From assembly GCA_001942045.1 (NCBI GenBank), contig MSTD01000010.1:80826-144825 (forward strand): DNA of 64,000 nt, in the 5' to 3' direction. The stretch is from Mycolicibacterium porcinum. GTDB taxonomy: Bacteria > Actinomycetota > Actinomycetes > Mycobacteriales > Mycobacteriaceae. Position 1 is the first letter of the stretch; each line of letters begins with the position of its first letter. The notes under the pieces are model-generated. The model made no database searches, was not told the DNA's origin, and worked only from the letters and a program-made list of their open reading frames with translations. Both the position numbers and the translations under genes were made by a program. Of the stretch, positions 49,566-58,678 are shown in pieces.

Positions 49566-49581
49566 CAGAACATCTGTTCGA
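49566..49581. promoter_or_regulatory. LexA SOS box upstream of ruvC
   Basis: On the minus strand TCGAACAGATGTTCTG matches TCGAAC-N4-GTTCGA at 10 of 12 positions and lies 15 bases before the ruvC start. ruvC is a recognised LexA target in M. tuberculosis. Confidence 0.8.
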
Positions 49582-49645
49582 GAGCCTAGCGTGAGCCGGC
49601 GACAGTCAGCCGCAGGGACACGCTCAGATCCGTAGGGTCGGAGCC

Positions 49646-50305
49646 ATGCGCGTAGTGATAGCCGGCGGGCACGGCAAGATCGCCCTGATCCTTGAACAGT
49701 TGTTGTCCGCCCGCGGCGACGAGGTGGTGGGGCTCATCCGTAACCCGGCCCAGTCCGCCGACCTGCGGGCGGCCGGGGCGGAGGCCGTCGTGCTGGACTT
49801 GGAACAGGCGTCGGTGGACGAGGTTGCCGCCGCCCTGCGCGGCGCTGACGCCGTGGTGTTCGCCGCCGGTGCCGGACCCGGCAGCGGGGCCGCACGCAAA
49901 CAGACCGTCGACCGGGAGGCCGCGATCCTGCTGGCCGACGCGGCCGAGGCCGCGGGCGTGACCCGCTACGTGATGGTCTCGGCCCTAGCCGCCGACGACC
50001 GATCGCTGGACGCGAACTACGACGAGGTGTTCCTGGCCTACATGCGGGCCAAATCCGAGGCCGACGCCGATGTGCGGGCCCGGACCGGGCTGCGCACCAC
50101 GATCGTGCGGCCAGGCGGGCTCACCGACGAGCCGGGCACCGGGAACGTGACGGTCGCCGAGTCGACCGGCCGCGGCACGATTCCGCGCGCCGATGTGGCC
50201 CGGGTGCTGCTCGGCGTTCTGCACGAGCCGGAGACCGCCGGGCGGACCTTCGAGGTGATCTCGGGCGAGACGCCTATCGACGCAGCGCTGCACCCGACGC
50301 GATGA
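49646..50305 (+). CDS. NAD(P)-binding atypical SDR / NmrA-like protein
   Basis: 219 residues with a Rossmann start VVIAGGHGKIALILEQLLSARG and the segments DAVVFAAGAGPGSG and YVMVSALAADD; the usual catalytic Tyr-x3-Lys is replaced by YMRAKSEAD, which retains an AK pair. Such atypical SDRs include sugar epimerase-like and NAD(P)H-sensing proteins. Specific function unknown. Its last 32 bases overlap the convergent membrane-protein gene. Confidence 0.75.
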   Translation: MRVVIAGGHGKIALILEQLLSARGDEVVGLIRNPAQSADLRAAGAEAVVLDLEQASVDEVAAALRGADAVVFAAGAGPGSGAARKQTVDREAAILLADAAEAAGVTRYVMVSALAADDRSLDANYDEVFLAYMRAKSEADADVRARTGLRTTIVRPGGLTDEPGTGNVTVAESTGRGTIPRADVARVLLGVLHEPETAGRTFEVISGETPIDAALHPTR

Positions 50306-50675
50306 ACAACTTGATCTGATCGATGCGGGCGCCGGTCGCGGCCCAGCCGCGCACGGCTTCCTCACCGACGACTTTGTGGTCACGGCGAATCACGATGATC
50401 CACGGCGTACCGAAGAGTGAGCGGGCGAGCACCCACAGCGGGAGCAGGAGCAGCAACAGCAGGAACTCCGCGGCCACCAGCAGCGCCAACACCAGGGCCG
50501 GGATCAACAGCACGACCAGCGCGATGTTCAGCACGATGCTGATGATGTCGTCCCCGTCGGTGAACGACGTGTCGCCGAAACCCCAGTCGTCGGGCATCTT
50601 TCGGCGCGGGCGCCACGGCAACCAACGCCGGCGCACCGTCCACTTGACGCCCTCAGGGTCGAGGACGCTCGCCAC
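50274..50675 (-). CDS. Small membrane protein of unknown function
   Basis: 133 residues from a GTG at 50675. A basic N-terminus (KWTVRRRWLPWRPRRK) precedes a long hydrophobic stretch (DIISIVLNIALVVLLIPALVLALLVAAEFLLLLLLLPLWVLA) of about two membrane segments, then a basic soluble tail. The GTG overlaps the yebC stop by one base (TAGTG), so they are co-transcribed. Family not recognised. Confidence 0.7.
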   Translation of the reverse strand: MASVLDPEGVKWTVRRRWLPWRPRRKMPDDWGFGDTSFTDGDDIISIVLNIALVVLLIPALVLALLVAAEFLLLLLLLPLWVLARSLFGTPWIIVIRRDHKVVGEEAVRGWAATGARIDQIKLFIASGAALRR

Positions 50676-51430
50676 TACTCCTCGTCGAGCTGCGCGGCGA
50701 CGTCGTCAGGGATGTCGATGTTGGTGTAGACCTCTTGCACGTCGTCGCTGTCTTCCAGCGCGTCGACGAGCTTGAGCACCTTGCGGGCGCCTTCGAGGTC
50801 CACGGGCACGGTGACCGACGGCTGGAAGCTCGCCTCGGCGGAGTCGTAGTCGATACCCGCCTCCTGCAGCGCGGTCCGCACCGCAACGAGGTCGGTCGGC
50901 TCGCAGATGATCTCGAAGGAGTCGTCGAGGTCGTTGACCTCTTCGGCGCCGGCCTCCAGGACGGCCATCAGCACGTCGTCCTCGGTCAGGCCGTTCTTCT
51001 CCAGTGTCACCATGCCCTTGCGGGAGAACAGGTAGGCCACCGACCCCGGGTCGGCCATGTTGCCGCCGTTGCGGGTCATCGCGACGCGGACCTCACCGGC
51101 GGCCCGGTTGCGGTTGTCCGTCAGACATTCGATGAGCACGGCGACCCCGTTGGGGCCGTAGCCCTCGTAGGTGATGTTCTGCCAGTCGGCGCCACCGGCC
51201 TCTTCACCGCCGCCACGCTTGCGGGCACGCTCGATGTTGTCATTGGGTACCGAGCTCTTCTTGGCCTTCTGGATGGCGTCGTAGAGCGTGGGGTTACCGG
51301 CCGGGTCTCCCCCGCCGACACGTGCCGCGACCTCGATATTCTTGATCAACTTGGCGAACATCTTGCCGCGCTTGGCGTCGATGACGGCCTTCTTGTGCTT
51401 GGTGGTGGCCCACTTGGAATGGCCGCTCAT
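50675..51430 (-). CDS. YebC/PmpR family protein
   Basis: 251 residues. The family is clear from [43 protein letters not shown] and [21 protein letters not shown]. YebC proteins are described either as transcriptional regulators or, more recently, as ribosome factors that ease translation of proline stretches. The position is that of M. tuberculosis Rv2603c. Confidence 0.92.
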   Translation of the reverse strand: MSGHSKWATTKHKKAVIDAKRGKMFAKLIKNIEVAARVGGGDPAGNPTLYDAIQKAKKSSVPNDNIERARKRGGGEEAGGADWQNITYEGYGPNGVAVLIECLTDNRNRAAGEVRVAMTRNGGNMADPGSVAYLFSRKGMVTLEKNGLTEDDVLMAVLEAGAEEVNDLDDSFEIICEPTDLVAVRTALQEAGIDYDSAEASFQPSVTVPVDLEGARKVLKLVDALEDSDDVQEVYTNIDIPDDVAAQLDEE

Positions 51431-51507
51431 GCAGGTACGCCCCTTTTCCGGTTAAAACTCCGGCTCTCCAGTCTACGTGGCCGGTCTCACCGCACTCGAT
51501 ACGACGC

Positions 51508-51831
51508 CTACAGCGTCTGCAGCAGGACCATCGTGGTGGCCGCCGCGGCCCCACACAACACCGGCCAGTACCAGATGTGCCAATGCCGCCAATGCCCGAT
51601 CGCCATGCCGATCGGCGCCAGCACCACGGTCGCCAGGGTGAGCACCGCCCAACCGGCCACGGTCGCGGCCTCATCGGCCTGCCCGGGAGCCGCCCCGCTG
51701 AAGCCAACCGGAAAGATCGCGGCGAACGCCAGCAACAGGGCGATCAGGCCGACCAAGGCCCATACGGCCCAACTCATCACCGACTCGACGACACCCGGCC
51801 GCCGGACCGAGGTTGGCGACGAGGCAGACAT
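51508..51831 (-). CDS. Small membrane protein of unknown function
   Basis: 107 residues from the ATG at 51831; a TTG/GTG pair 39-42 bases upstream would add an ill-conserved stretch. Three hydrophobic segments are visible (VMSWAVWALVGLIALLLAFAAIFPVGF, VAGWAVLTLATVVLAPIGMAIG, YWPVLCGAAAATTMVLLQ) with a HWRHWHIWYW loop rich in aromatic and His residues. No family recognised. Confidence 0.6.
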   Translation of the reverse strand: MSASSPTSVRRPGVVESVMSWAVWALVGLIALLLAFAAIFPVGFSGAAPGQADEAATVAGWAVLTLATVVLAPIGMAIGHWRHWHIWYWPVLCGAAAATTMVLLQTL

Positions 51832-51952
51832 GGAGGCAGCGTACGCCGACACGAGGGTGTCTCCCGGCACCAATTGGCAGCGCCGCGTTGGCCTCGGCGA
51901 TCAGAATGTCGTCGTGGTGGCGCGGTAATCCACGAACTACGGAAAGAGACGC

Positions 51953-52345
51953 ATGGATCAAGATACGTACGACAAGGGGTTGGCGATCCGCACGGCGGTC
52001 CTCGGCGAGGAGTATGTCCGCAAGGCGGCAGGCAACGTCGACGCCTTCTCCAAACCGCTGCAGGACCTGGTCACCGAATACTGCTGGGGTGCGGTCTGGG
52101 GCCGAGAGGGCCTGGAACTGAAAACCCGCAGCATGCTCAACCTCGCGATGATCGCGGTGCTCAACCGGCCGAACGAGCTGAGCACACACATCCGCGGCGC
52201 CCTCACCAACGGCGTCACCCGGGACGAGATCTGCGAGATCTTCCTGCAGGTGGGCATCTACGCGGGCATCCCGGCCGCGGTCGACAGCTTCCGGCTGGCC
52301 CGCGCCGTGTTTGCCGACCTCGACGAGAGCCCGGCAGATGAGTGA
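51953..52345 (+). CDS. Carboxymuconolactone decarboxylase family protein
   Basis: 130 residues, typical CMD fold: YCWGAVWGREGLELKTRSMLNLAMIAVLNRPNELSTHIRGALTNGVTRDEICEIFLQVGIYAGIPAAVDSFRLA. Gamma-carboxymuconolactone decarboxylases act in the beta-ketoadipate pathway, whereas other members are peroxidase-like; without the CxxC of AhpD this one resembles the decarboxylase branch. GGAAAGAG precedes the ATG. It overlaps the next gene by 8 bases and likely forms an operon with it. Confidence 0.82.
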   Translation: MDQDTYDKGLAIRTAVLGEEYVRKAAGNVDAFSKPLQDLVTEYCWGAVWGREGLELKTRSMLNLAMIAVLNRPNELSTHIRGALTNGVTRDEICEIFLQVGIYAGIPAAVDSFRLARAVFADLDESPADE

Positions 52346-53228
52346 GCCGATCGGCTTCATCGGGCTGGGCAACATGGGGTGGCCCATGATGGACCGACTG
52401 CTGACGGCAGGAATTCCCCTGCTGGTCTTCGATGTTCGCGAAGACGTTCTGGCCGAGGCGACCACGCTGGGCGCCCAGCCGGCCGACTCCGTCCGATCGG
52501 TCGCCGAGGGTGCCGAGACCGTACTGGCCAGCCTTCCCACCCCACAGGTCTCCGAAGCCGTGGTGGCCGAGCTTGCCGCCGGCTCGAAAGTACGACGCTT
52601 CGTCGACCTGTCGACGGTGGGCGGCCAAGCCGCGCAGCGCAATCACGCCACGCTCCGCGCACAGGGCATCGCGGCGCTGGACAGCCCGGTCAGCGGCGGG
52701 GTACACGGTGCCCAGGCCGGCACCCTGGCGATCATGGTGTCGGGCCCGCGCAGCGAGTTCGATTCGCTGGCACCGATTTTCGAGGTACTCGGGCGGGCCA
52801 TCTTCGTCTCCGAACAGCCTGGCGCGGCACAGACCATGAAGCTGATCAACAACCTGATGGCCGCCACCACCCTGGCCGCGACCGCCGAGGTGATGGTGAT
52901 GGGCGTCAAGGCCGGTCTAAGTGCCGACGTGATGATCGACGTGCTCAACGCCGGATCCGGTGGCACGCACGCCAGCCGCGACAAGTTCCCGCGGGCAGTA
53001 CTCCCCCGCACGTTCGACTACGGGTTCGCCACCGGCCTGATGGCCAAAGATGTCCGGCTCTACCTCGACGAGGCCACCACCCTCGGCCTCCCGGTGGAGA
53101 TGGCCGAGACCGTGCAACGGATCTGGGAACACACGCTGCACGCCGAGGGGCCCGAGTCCGACTTCACCTCTGTCATCAAACCGATGGAAGAGGCCGCGGG
53201 CGTCACTGTCGAGGGAGGGCCCCGGTGA
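52338..53228 (+). CDS. 3-hydroxyisobutyrate dehydrogenase family oxidoreductase
   Basis: 296 residues from the ATG at 52338. The Rossmann nucleotide motif is GLGNMG, the substrate-binding signature is LDSPVSGGVHGAQAGTLAIMVSG, and the catalytic Lys is in AAQTMKLINNLM. Members of this beta-hydroxyacid dehydrogenase family oxidise 3-hydroxyisobutyrate, tartronate semialdehyde or 6-phosphogluconate-like acids. Pairing with a CMD protein suggests a catabolic role. Its 3' end overlaps the convergent GT39 gene by 26 bases. Confidence 0.83.
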   Translation: MSEPIGFIGLGNMGWPMMDRLLTAGIPLLVFDVREDVLAEATTLGAQPADSVRSVAEGAETVLASLPTPQVSEAVVAELAAGSKVRRFVDLSTVGGQAAQRNHATLRAQGIAALDSPVSGGVHGAQAGTLAIMVSGPRSEFDSLAPIFEVLGRAIFVSEQPGAAQTMKLINNLMAATTLAATAEVMVMGVKAGLSADVMIDVLNAGSGGTHASRDKFPRAVLPRTFDYGFATGLMAKDVRLYLDEATTLGLPVEMAETVQRIWEHTLHAEGPESDFTSVIKPMEEAAGVTVEGGPR

Positions 53229-55131
53229 GCGGTGCCCGCAGGTCGTACACGGTGTCCGAACCGACTTTGGTGGGAGTGAAGTTCGATTTCACCCAGTCGG
53301 AGATGTCGGCATGGGAGTTGTTGCCGAAGAAGCCGCCGTGGTCGTTCTTGGACTCCGGGAGGATGTAGTAAGTGATCTGCCGGTTGGCGACGTAGTTCTG
53401 GAACTGCTCCAGCGTCGGCGCCGGATCGGTTCCGGTGAAGCCGCCGATCGCCATTACCGCTGTGTCGGTGGACAGTTCGAGTCCAGCTGCGGCCCCGGAC
53501 CGGTTGATGGCCGCCGACCACGTGGTGTTCGTATCCCGCAGCATGGCATCGACCTCGGGATTGTCGGAGTTCCATCCGTGGCCGTGGCCGTGGTCGTCGC
53601 CGGCATCGGCCGGCCCGACGCTCGGACCACCTCCGGTGTGCGACTGGCCCAGAGTGGCCGCGGTGTAGGCGGTCGATCCGGCCAGACCTGCGATCAGCGC
53701 GACCGCGAACGCAACGGTGGCGGTCGCCCGATTTCCCGCCCGCAGCGCCCACAGCAAGGCGATCGTGGCCGCCACCGCGACCACCAAGATCGTCCACCGC
53801 AGTGGTGGCAGCCACGACCCATTGCGGCCCAGGATCCAGAAGCCCCACCCCGCGGTCCCGAGAAGTATTGCGGCCAAACCGATCTTCCCGAACCAATCCT
53901 CGCGCCGGCGCCACATCTCGGCGACCCCGATCGCGTACATCGCCGCCAACGCCGGCGCCAGCGACAGGCAGTAGTACGGGTGGACCATGCTCTTCATGAA
54001 ACTGAGCACCACGCCGTCGATCAGCAGCCAGCTGCCGAACAGGACGGTTCCGGCACGCACGAGGTCGGTCCGGGGCCGGCCGCGCCGCGAGATCAGCACC
54101 AGCACCACGGCGAGCAGGGCGCCCGGCAGCAACCACCCGATCTCGAAGCCGAACTCGCCGGTGAACAGGCGTGGCAGGCCGTGGGTTTGGTCGCCCCAGC
54201 CACCGTGATGCTGGCCAGCGGGGACCACGGGATCGACGTCGATGTGCGTGCCGTAGTGGTTGTGACCGAGCACCCGGCCGAATCCGTTGTAGCCCAACAC
54301 CAGGTTCATGAAGTTGTTGTCGGTGGACCCGGCCAGGTAGGGCCGCGAGAAGGCCGGCCACAGCAGGGTGAGCACCACGAACCATCCGGCGGAGACGAGA
54401 AACGCCGCCAGCGAACCCGCCAGGTGCAGCACGCGGATGCGCATCGGCACCGTCGCGGCGACCAGGTACACCAGGGCGATGGCCGGCATGACCATCAGAC
54501 CTTCGAGCATCTTCGCCAGGAACGCGAACCCCAGCGCCACGCCGGCCAGTGCCAGCCACCGAGCGCCGTGTTGCTTTTGCTCCTCGCGTGCGCAGTCGCC
54601 CTGCAGCGCGCGGACCGTGCAGTACGCGGCGGCCGTCATCAGCAGCACCATCGCGGCATCGGGGTTGTTGAACCGAAACATCAACGCCGCCACCGGCGTC
54701 AACGCCAGCACGGCACCGGCCAGCAGAGCCGCCCGCGGGCCGCTGATCCGGCGGACCGCACCGTAGAGAAGGCCCACTGAACCGACACCCATCAGTGCCT
54801 CGGGGATCAGCATGCCGGCGCTGCTGAATCCGAACAGCTGACCGGACAGGCCCATCACCCACTGGGACACCGGCGGCTTGTCCACGGTGATGAAGTTCGC
54901 CGGATCCAGCGATCCGAACAACAACGCCTTCCAGTTGAGCGACCCGGCCCAGGCCGACGCCGCGTAGAACTGGTTGCCCATGCCGTTGACGGTGATGTTC
55001 CACAGGTAAGCCAGGGCGGTGGCGGCCAGCAGAGCAGGCAGGGCCAAGCGCTCACGAGCGATCCGCGGAGTGCTGCGCGGGGCTTCGAGGGCAGGCTCGG
55101 CGGAGGCATCCTCCTCCAACGTCGTCGTCAC
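53203..55131 (-). CDS. GT39-type membrane glycosyltransferase
   Basis: 642 residues. About 11-12 membrane segments follow a short cytoplasmic N-terminus; the first extracytoplasmic loop contains NQFYAASAWAGSLNWKALLFGSLDPANFITVDKPPVSQW, which is typical of ArnT/PMT-like (GT39-related) enzymes that transfer sugars from a polyprenyl phosphate donor. A C-terminal extracytoplasmic domain (about 470-642) includes ITYYILPESKNDHGG. Donor and acceptor are unknown. The start is a GTG at 55131. Confidence 0.82.
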   Translation of the reverse strand: MTTTLEEDASAEPALEAPRSTPRIARERLALPALLAATALAYLWNITVNGMGNQFYAASAWAGSLNWKALLFGSLDPANFITVDKPPVSQWVMGLSGQLFGFSSAGMLIPEALMGVGSVGLLYGAVRRISGPRAALLAGAVLALTPVAALMFRFNNPDAAMVLLMTAAAYCTVRALQGDCAREEQKQHGARWLALAGVALGFAFLAKMLEGLMVMPAIALVYLVAATVPMRIRVLHLAGSLAAFLVSAGWFVVLTLLWPAFSRPYLAGSTDNNFMNLVLGYNGFGRVLGHNHYGTHIDVDPVVPAGQHHGGWGDQTHGLPRLFTGEFGFEIGWLLPGALLAVVLVLISRRGRPRTDLVRAGTVLFGSWLLIDGVVLSFMKSMVHPYYCLSLAPALAAMYAIGVAEMWRRREDWFGKIGLAAILLGTAGWGFWILGRNGSWLPPLRWTILVVAVAATIALLWALRAGNRATATVAFAVALIAGLAGSTAYTAATLGQSHTGGGPSVGPADAGDDHGHGHGWNSDNPEVDAMLRDTNTTWSAAINRSGAAAGLELSTDTAVMAIGGFTGTDPAPTLEQFQNYVANRQITYYILPESKNDHGGFFGNNSHADISDWVKSNFTPTKVGSDTVYDLRAPLTGALPRQ

Positions 55132-55192
55132 ACGACCATTAAGTCGGCGTCGCCTTTGTCTGAGCTATGTATGCGCCGTGGATTTGCTGGAC

Positions 55193-55774
55193 TCAGAGCG
55201 AATCGACGAAGAGCTTGTGAATGCGGCGGTCCCCGGTCATCTCCGGGTGAAACGACGTCGCCAGCATCGAGCCCTGCCGCACCGCGACGATGTGGTCGGC
55301 GGCCCGGGCCAGCACCTTGACATCGGCGCCGACCCGTTCGACCCACGGCGCCCGGATGAACACCGCATGCACCGGGGTGTCGAGCCCCTCGAAGTCGATA
55401 TCCCCCTCGAAGGAGTCGACCTGGCGACCAAAAGCATTGCGCCGCACCGTCATATCGATGCCCTTCAGCGGCACCGCGGCCCGGCCCGCCACGCCCGCGT
55501 CAGCGATTTCGGTGGCCAGCAGGATCATGCCGGCGCAGGAGCCGTAGCACGGCAGCCCGGCGGCGATGCGTGCCCGCAGCGGTTCGAGCAGGTCGAATTC
55601 GCGCAGCAGGTGGCTCATCGCCGTGGATTCCCCGCCGGGGATCACCAGGGCGTCGACCGCGTCGAGTTCAGAGAGCCGCCGCACCGTGCCGGCTTCGGCG
55701 CCTGCCTCACGCAGCGCAGCCAGATGCTCACGGGTGTCGCCTTGGAGGGCGAGCACCCCGACCCGGGGGCTCAC
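55193..55774 (-). CDS. pdxT: Pyridoxal 5'-phosphate synthase glutaminase subunit
   Basis: 193 residues from the GTG at 55774, overlapping the tesB stop by four bases. Class I glutamine amidotransferase: [16 protein letters not shown], the nucleophile Cys80 in GSCAG, and the His/Glu pair in SFHPEMTGD. It releases ammonia from glutamine and passes it to PdxS. Upstream extensions in this frame lie inside tesB and are rejected. Confidence 0.93.
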   Translation of the reverse strand: MSPRVGVLALQGDTREHLAALREAGAEAGTVRRLSELDAVDALVIPGGESTAMSHLLREFDLLEPLRARIAAGLPCYGSCAGMILLATEIADAGVAGRAAVPLKGIDMTVRRNAFGRQVDSFEGDIDFEGLDTPVHAVFIRAPWVERVGADVKVLARAADHIVAVRQGSMLATSFHPEMTGDRRIHKLFVDSL

Positions 55775-56619
55775 GAACCCTCGGGGGGCGTGAAGTTGCG
55801 CTGGTAGCGCGTCAGCCCCTCCTGCATCACCGCGGCCACCATCTCGCCGTAGCGGTTGAATATCTTGCCCTGGGTCAGCGAGCGCCCGCCGCAGGCCGAC
55901 GGTGAGGACTGGTCGTAGAGCAGCCACTCGTCGGCGCGGAACGGCCGCATGAACCACATGGCGTGGTCGAGCGATGCCACCATCAGGTGCTTGCGCACGT
56001 CGAGGTGGTTGACCTGGGCCGACCCCAGCAGGGTCAGATCGCTCATGTAGGCCAGCGCGCAGATGTGCAGCACGTGATCGTCGGGCAGCGGGTCGCGGTG
56101 CCGGAACCACACCTGCTGCTGCGACGCCTTGCCGGGCAGCCGCGCCACCCGGTCGCGTGGCACGATCCGCACGTCCCATTCGGCGAACTGCGCGAAACCG
56201 GCGTCGTCGAACGCTCCCCCGGACCGGAATCCGGGCAGGTCGTCCGGTCCCGGCGCCTCCGGCATGGCGTCCTGGTGCTCGATGCCGGTCTGGTCGGTCT
56301 GGAACGACGCCGACATGGTGAAGATCGTCTCGCCGTGCTGGATCGCGCTGACCCGGCGGGTGCAGAACGAACCGCCGTCGCGGATGCGCTCCACGATGTA
56401 CACCGACGGCGCCCGGGCGTCACCCGGCCGCAGGAAGTAGCCGTGCAACGAATGCACCTGGAAGGCCGGCTCCACGGTACGCACCGCCGAGACCAGCGAC
56501 TGGCCCGCGACGTGACCGCCGAAGGTGCGCTGCAGGAAACCCGACTCCGGGCTGAACACCCCACCGCGATAGATGTTGACCTCGAGCTGTTCCAGATCGA
56601 GGATCTCTTCAATCGCCAT
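55771..56619 (-). CDS. tesB: Acyl-CoA thioesterase II
   Basis: 282 residues, double hotdog fold: [70 protein letters not shown] first half, and [39 protein letters not shown] in the second. It hydrolyses acyl-CoAs. It corresponds to M. tuberculosis tesB2 (Rv2605c), between pdxT and pdxS, an arrangement conserved in mycobacteria without a known biochemical link. Confidence 0.9.
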   Translation of the reverse strand: MAIEEILDLEQLEVNIYRGGVFSPESGFLQRTFGGHVAGQSLVSAVRTVEPAFQVHSLHGYFLRPGDARAPSVYIVERIRDGGSFCTRRVSAIQHGETIFTMSASFQTDQTGIEHQDAMPEAPGPDDLPGFRSGGAFDDAGFAQFAEWDVRIVPRDRVARLPGKASQQQVWFRHRDPLPDDHVLHICALAYMSDLTLLGSAQVNHLDVRKHLMVASLDHAMWFMRPFRADEWLLYDQSSPSACGGRSLTQGKIFNRYGEMVAAVMQEGLTRYQRNFTPPEGS

Positions 56620-56628
56620 AGAAGGTGT

Positions 56629-57540
56629 TTACCAGCCGCGCTCAGCGAGCCGGTGCGGCTGGGCGATCTCCTCGACGTTGATACCGACCATGGCCTCACC
56701 CAGGCCGCGCGACACCTTGGCCAGCACGTCGGGATCGTCGTAGAACGTGGTGGCCTTCACGATCGCCGCGGCGCGCTGCGCCGGGTTGCCCGACTTGAAG
56801 ATGCCCGAGCCCACGAACACGCCCTCGGCGCCGAGCTGCATCATCATCGCCGCATCCGCCGGGGTGGCGATGCCGCCCGCGGTGAACAGCGTGACCGGCA
56901 GCTTGCCGGCCCGGGCCACCTCGGCCACCAGCTCATAGGGCGCCTGCAGTTCCTTGGCCGCGACGTACAGCTCGTCTTCGGACATCGAGGTCAGCCGGCG
57001 GATCTCACCGCCGATCTTGCGCATGTGGGTGGTGGCGTTGGAGACGTCGCCGGTGCCGGCTTCACCCTTGGAGCGGATCATCGCCGCGCCTTCGGTGATG
57101 CGGCGCAGGGCCTCACCCAGGTTGGTGGCACCGCACACGAACGGCACGGTGAACCGCCACTTGTCGATGTGGTTGGTGTAATCAGCCGGGGTCAGCACCT
57201 CGGACTCGTCGATGTAGTCCACACCCAGGCTCTGCAGGATCTGCGCCTCGACGAAATGCCCGATGCGCGCCTTGGCCATCACCGGGATGGTGACCGCTTC
57301 GATGATGCCCTCGATCATGTCGGGGTCACTCATCCGCGATACCCCGCCCTGCGCGCGGATGTCGGCCGGAACCCGCTCCAGGGCCATCACGGCGACGGCA
57401 CCCGCGCCTTCGGCAATCTTCGCCTGCTCAGGCGTGACCACATCCATGATCACGCCACCCTTGAGCATCTCAGCCATCCCGCGCTTCACGCGCGCGGTAC
57501 CGGTCTGGTTGCTAGAGCCGTTCAGCGCTGCGGTATCCAC
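56629..57540 (-). CDS. pdxS: Pyridoxal 5'-phosphate synthase subunit PdxS
   Basis: 303 residues from the GTG at 57540, which has GGAGGAGA some 5 bases upstream; a TTG at 57555 lies within that ribosome site. A (beta/alpha)8 barrel enzyme: [51 protein letters not shown], and [15 protein letters not shown]. With PdxT it makes vitamin B6 from ribose 5-phosphate and glyceraldehyde 3-phosphate. The pdxH gene of the M. tuberculosis neighbourhood is absent here. Confidence 0.95.
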   Translation of the reverse strand: MDTAALNGSSNQTGTARVKRGMAEMLKGGVIMDVVTPEQAKIAEGAGAVAVMALERVPADIRAQGGVSRMSDPDMIEGIIEAVTIPVMAKARIGHFVEAQILQSLGVDYIDESEVLTPADYTNHIDKWRFTVPFVCGATNLGEALRRITEGAAMIRSKGEAGTGDVSNATTHMRKIGGEIRRLTSMSEDELYVAAKELQAPYELVAEVARAGKLPVTLFTAGGIATPADAAMMMQLGAEGVFVGSGIFKSGNPAQRAAAIVKATTFYDDPDVLAKVSRGLGEAMVGINVEEIAQPHRLAERGW

Positions 57541-57605
57541 TGCAATCTCCTCCAAAGTCCTACTGATTCAGTCTAGTGGAGCCGCCAAATCCATTAAATC
57601 CGCAG

Positions 57606-58676
57606 TCAACGGATGGCTTGCAGCTCGCGATACGCAGATCCACGCGTATTCGCCAGTGTTGCAGCCGGCTGTTCGGCCAGTTCATTGGCCTGAGCCAGCA
57701 ACTCGCCCAGTTGAAGCGGATACACGGCCTCCCCGCCGGCAACCAACTCGGCGATCATTGTCTCATCGCACCAGCGGTGCCCGTGAATGTAGTGCCGTTC
57801 CAGGGTCGTGCGCCCCGTCGCCGACGGCTCGAACCGGGCGGTCCGGTAGATGAAGAAGAACTCCTCGCTACGGATCACCGAGGCGTTGAAGTCGATGACG
57901 GCGTCGCGCCGCCACACCGGCCCGACAAGTTCCTCCGGGTCCGCCCGCAACCCGGTCTCCTCGGCGAGTTCGCGGGCCGCGGCGGCCGCCAGGTCCTCGC
58001 CGGGCTGAACCGCGCCACCGACGGTGAACCACCACCGTGGCGCGGGTTTGTCCGGATCGTCGATCGCGGGGTCACTGCCACGCAGCAGCAACACCGCACC
58101 GGTTTCGTCGAGCAGTACCACCCGCGCCGAGGTACGGCGGCTGACGGGGTTGGCCCCCAAATTAGGCACAGCCTGGGCGTCAGGACTCTCTACGATCTCG
58201 AAATAGGTTGGCAGTGCCGCGGTTCCGCCCAGCCGCAGCACCCGCACCGCGCGCCGTTCCCGCAGCGCCAGGGTGTCGCGGACGGCGTCGTTGTGGAAGC
58301 GCCGGGCCAGCAGCACCCGGGCCTCGGCGTCGGCCAGTTCGGCGACCAGCGCCACGGGCAACCCGGCCGGATCGACCGCGGCCAGCGCGGCCGAGAGTTC
58401 GTTCTCGGCCGCCTCCCGGGCCGGGCGCGGAGCCCGCTCGGCGGCGTCGGCCAGCTTCGCGAGCCGCTTGCCCTCCGGTGCCCCGGCGTAGGCATCGACC
58501 GCGACGGCACGAGCCACGACGGCCCGGCGGGCCAGCGCACCGTCGAGCGCCTGCCACGACAGGTCGTAGCGCACGTGGAGCCGGTCGAGCCGGTTGGCGG
58601 TCTGGTATGCCCACCCTCCGACGAGCAGCAGGACCACGAGCAGGGCCAGCGCGGTGATCACCATCCAGGTAGGCAC
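57606..58676 (-). CDS. Membrane-anchored Nudix hydrolase (Rv2609c homologue)
   Basis: 356 residues. An N-terminal membrane segment (MVITALALLVVLLLVGGWAYQ) is followed by NRLDRLHVRYDLSWQALDGALARR, a LemA-like helical region, and a C-terminal Nudix domain whose box is complete (G220 to L243, GGAVQPGEDLAAAAARELAEETGL). Nudix enzymes hydrolyse nucleoside diphosphate derivatives. The gene is two bases from pimA, consistent with a role linked to the PIM operon, perhaps removal of a nucleotide-sugar or lipid diphosphate (inference). Confidence 0.85.
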   Translation of the reverse strand: MPTWMVITALALLVVLLLVGGWAYQTANRLDRLHVRYDLSWQALDGALARRAVVARAVAVDAYAGAPEGKRLAKLADAAERAPRPAREAAENELSAALAAVDPAGLPVALVAELADAEARVLLARRFHNDAVRDTLALRERRAVRVLRLGGTAALPTYFEIVESPDAQAVPNLGANPVSRRTSARVVLLDETGAVLLLRGSDPAIDDPDKPAPRWWFTVGGAVQPGEDLAAAAARELAEETGLRADPEELVGPVWRRDAVIDFNASVIRSEEFFFIYRTARFEPSATGRTTLERHYIHGHRWCDETMIAELVAGGEAVYPLQLGELLAQANELAEQPAATLANTRGSAYRELQAIR

Positions 58677-58678
58677 GC

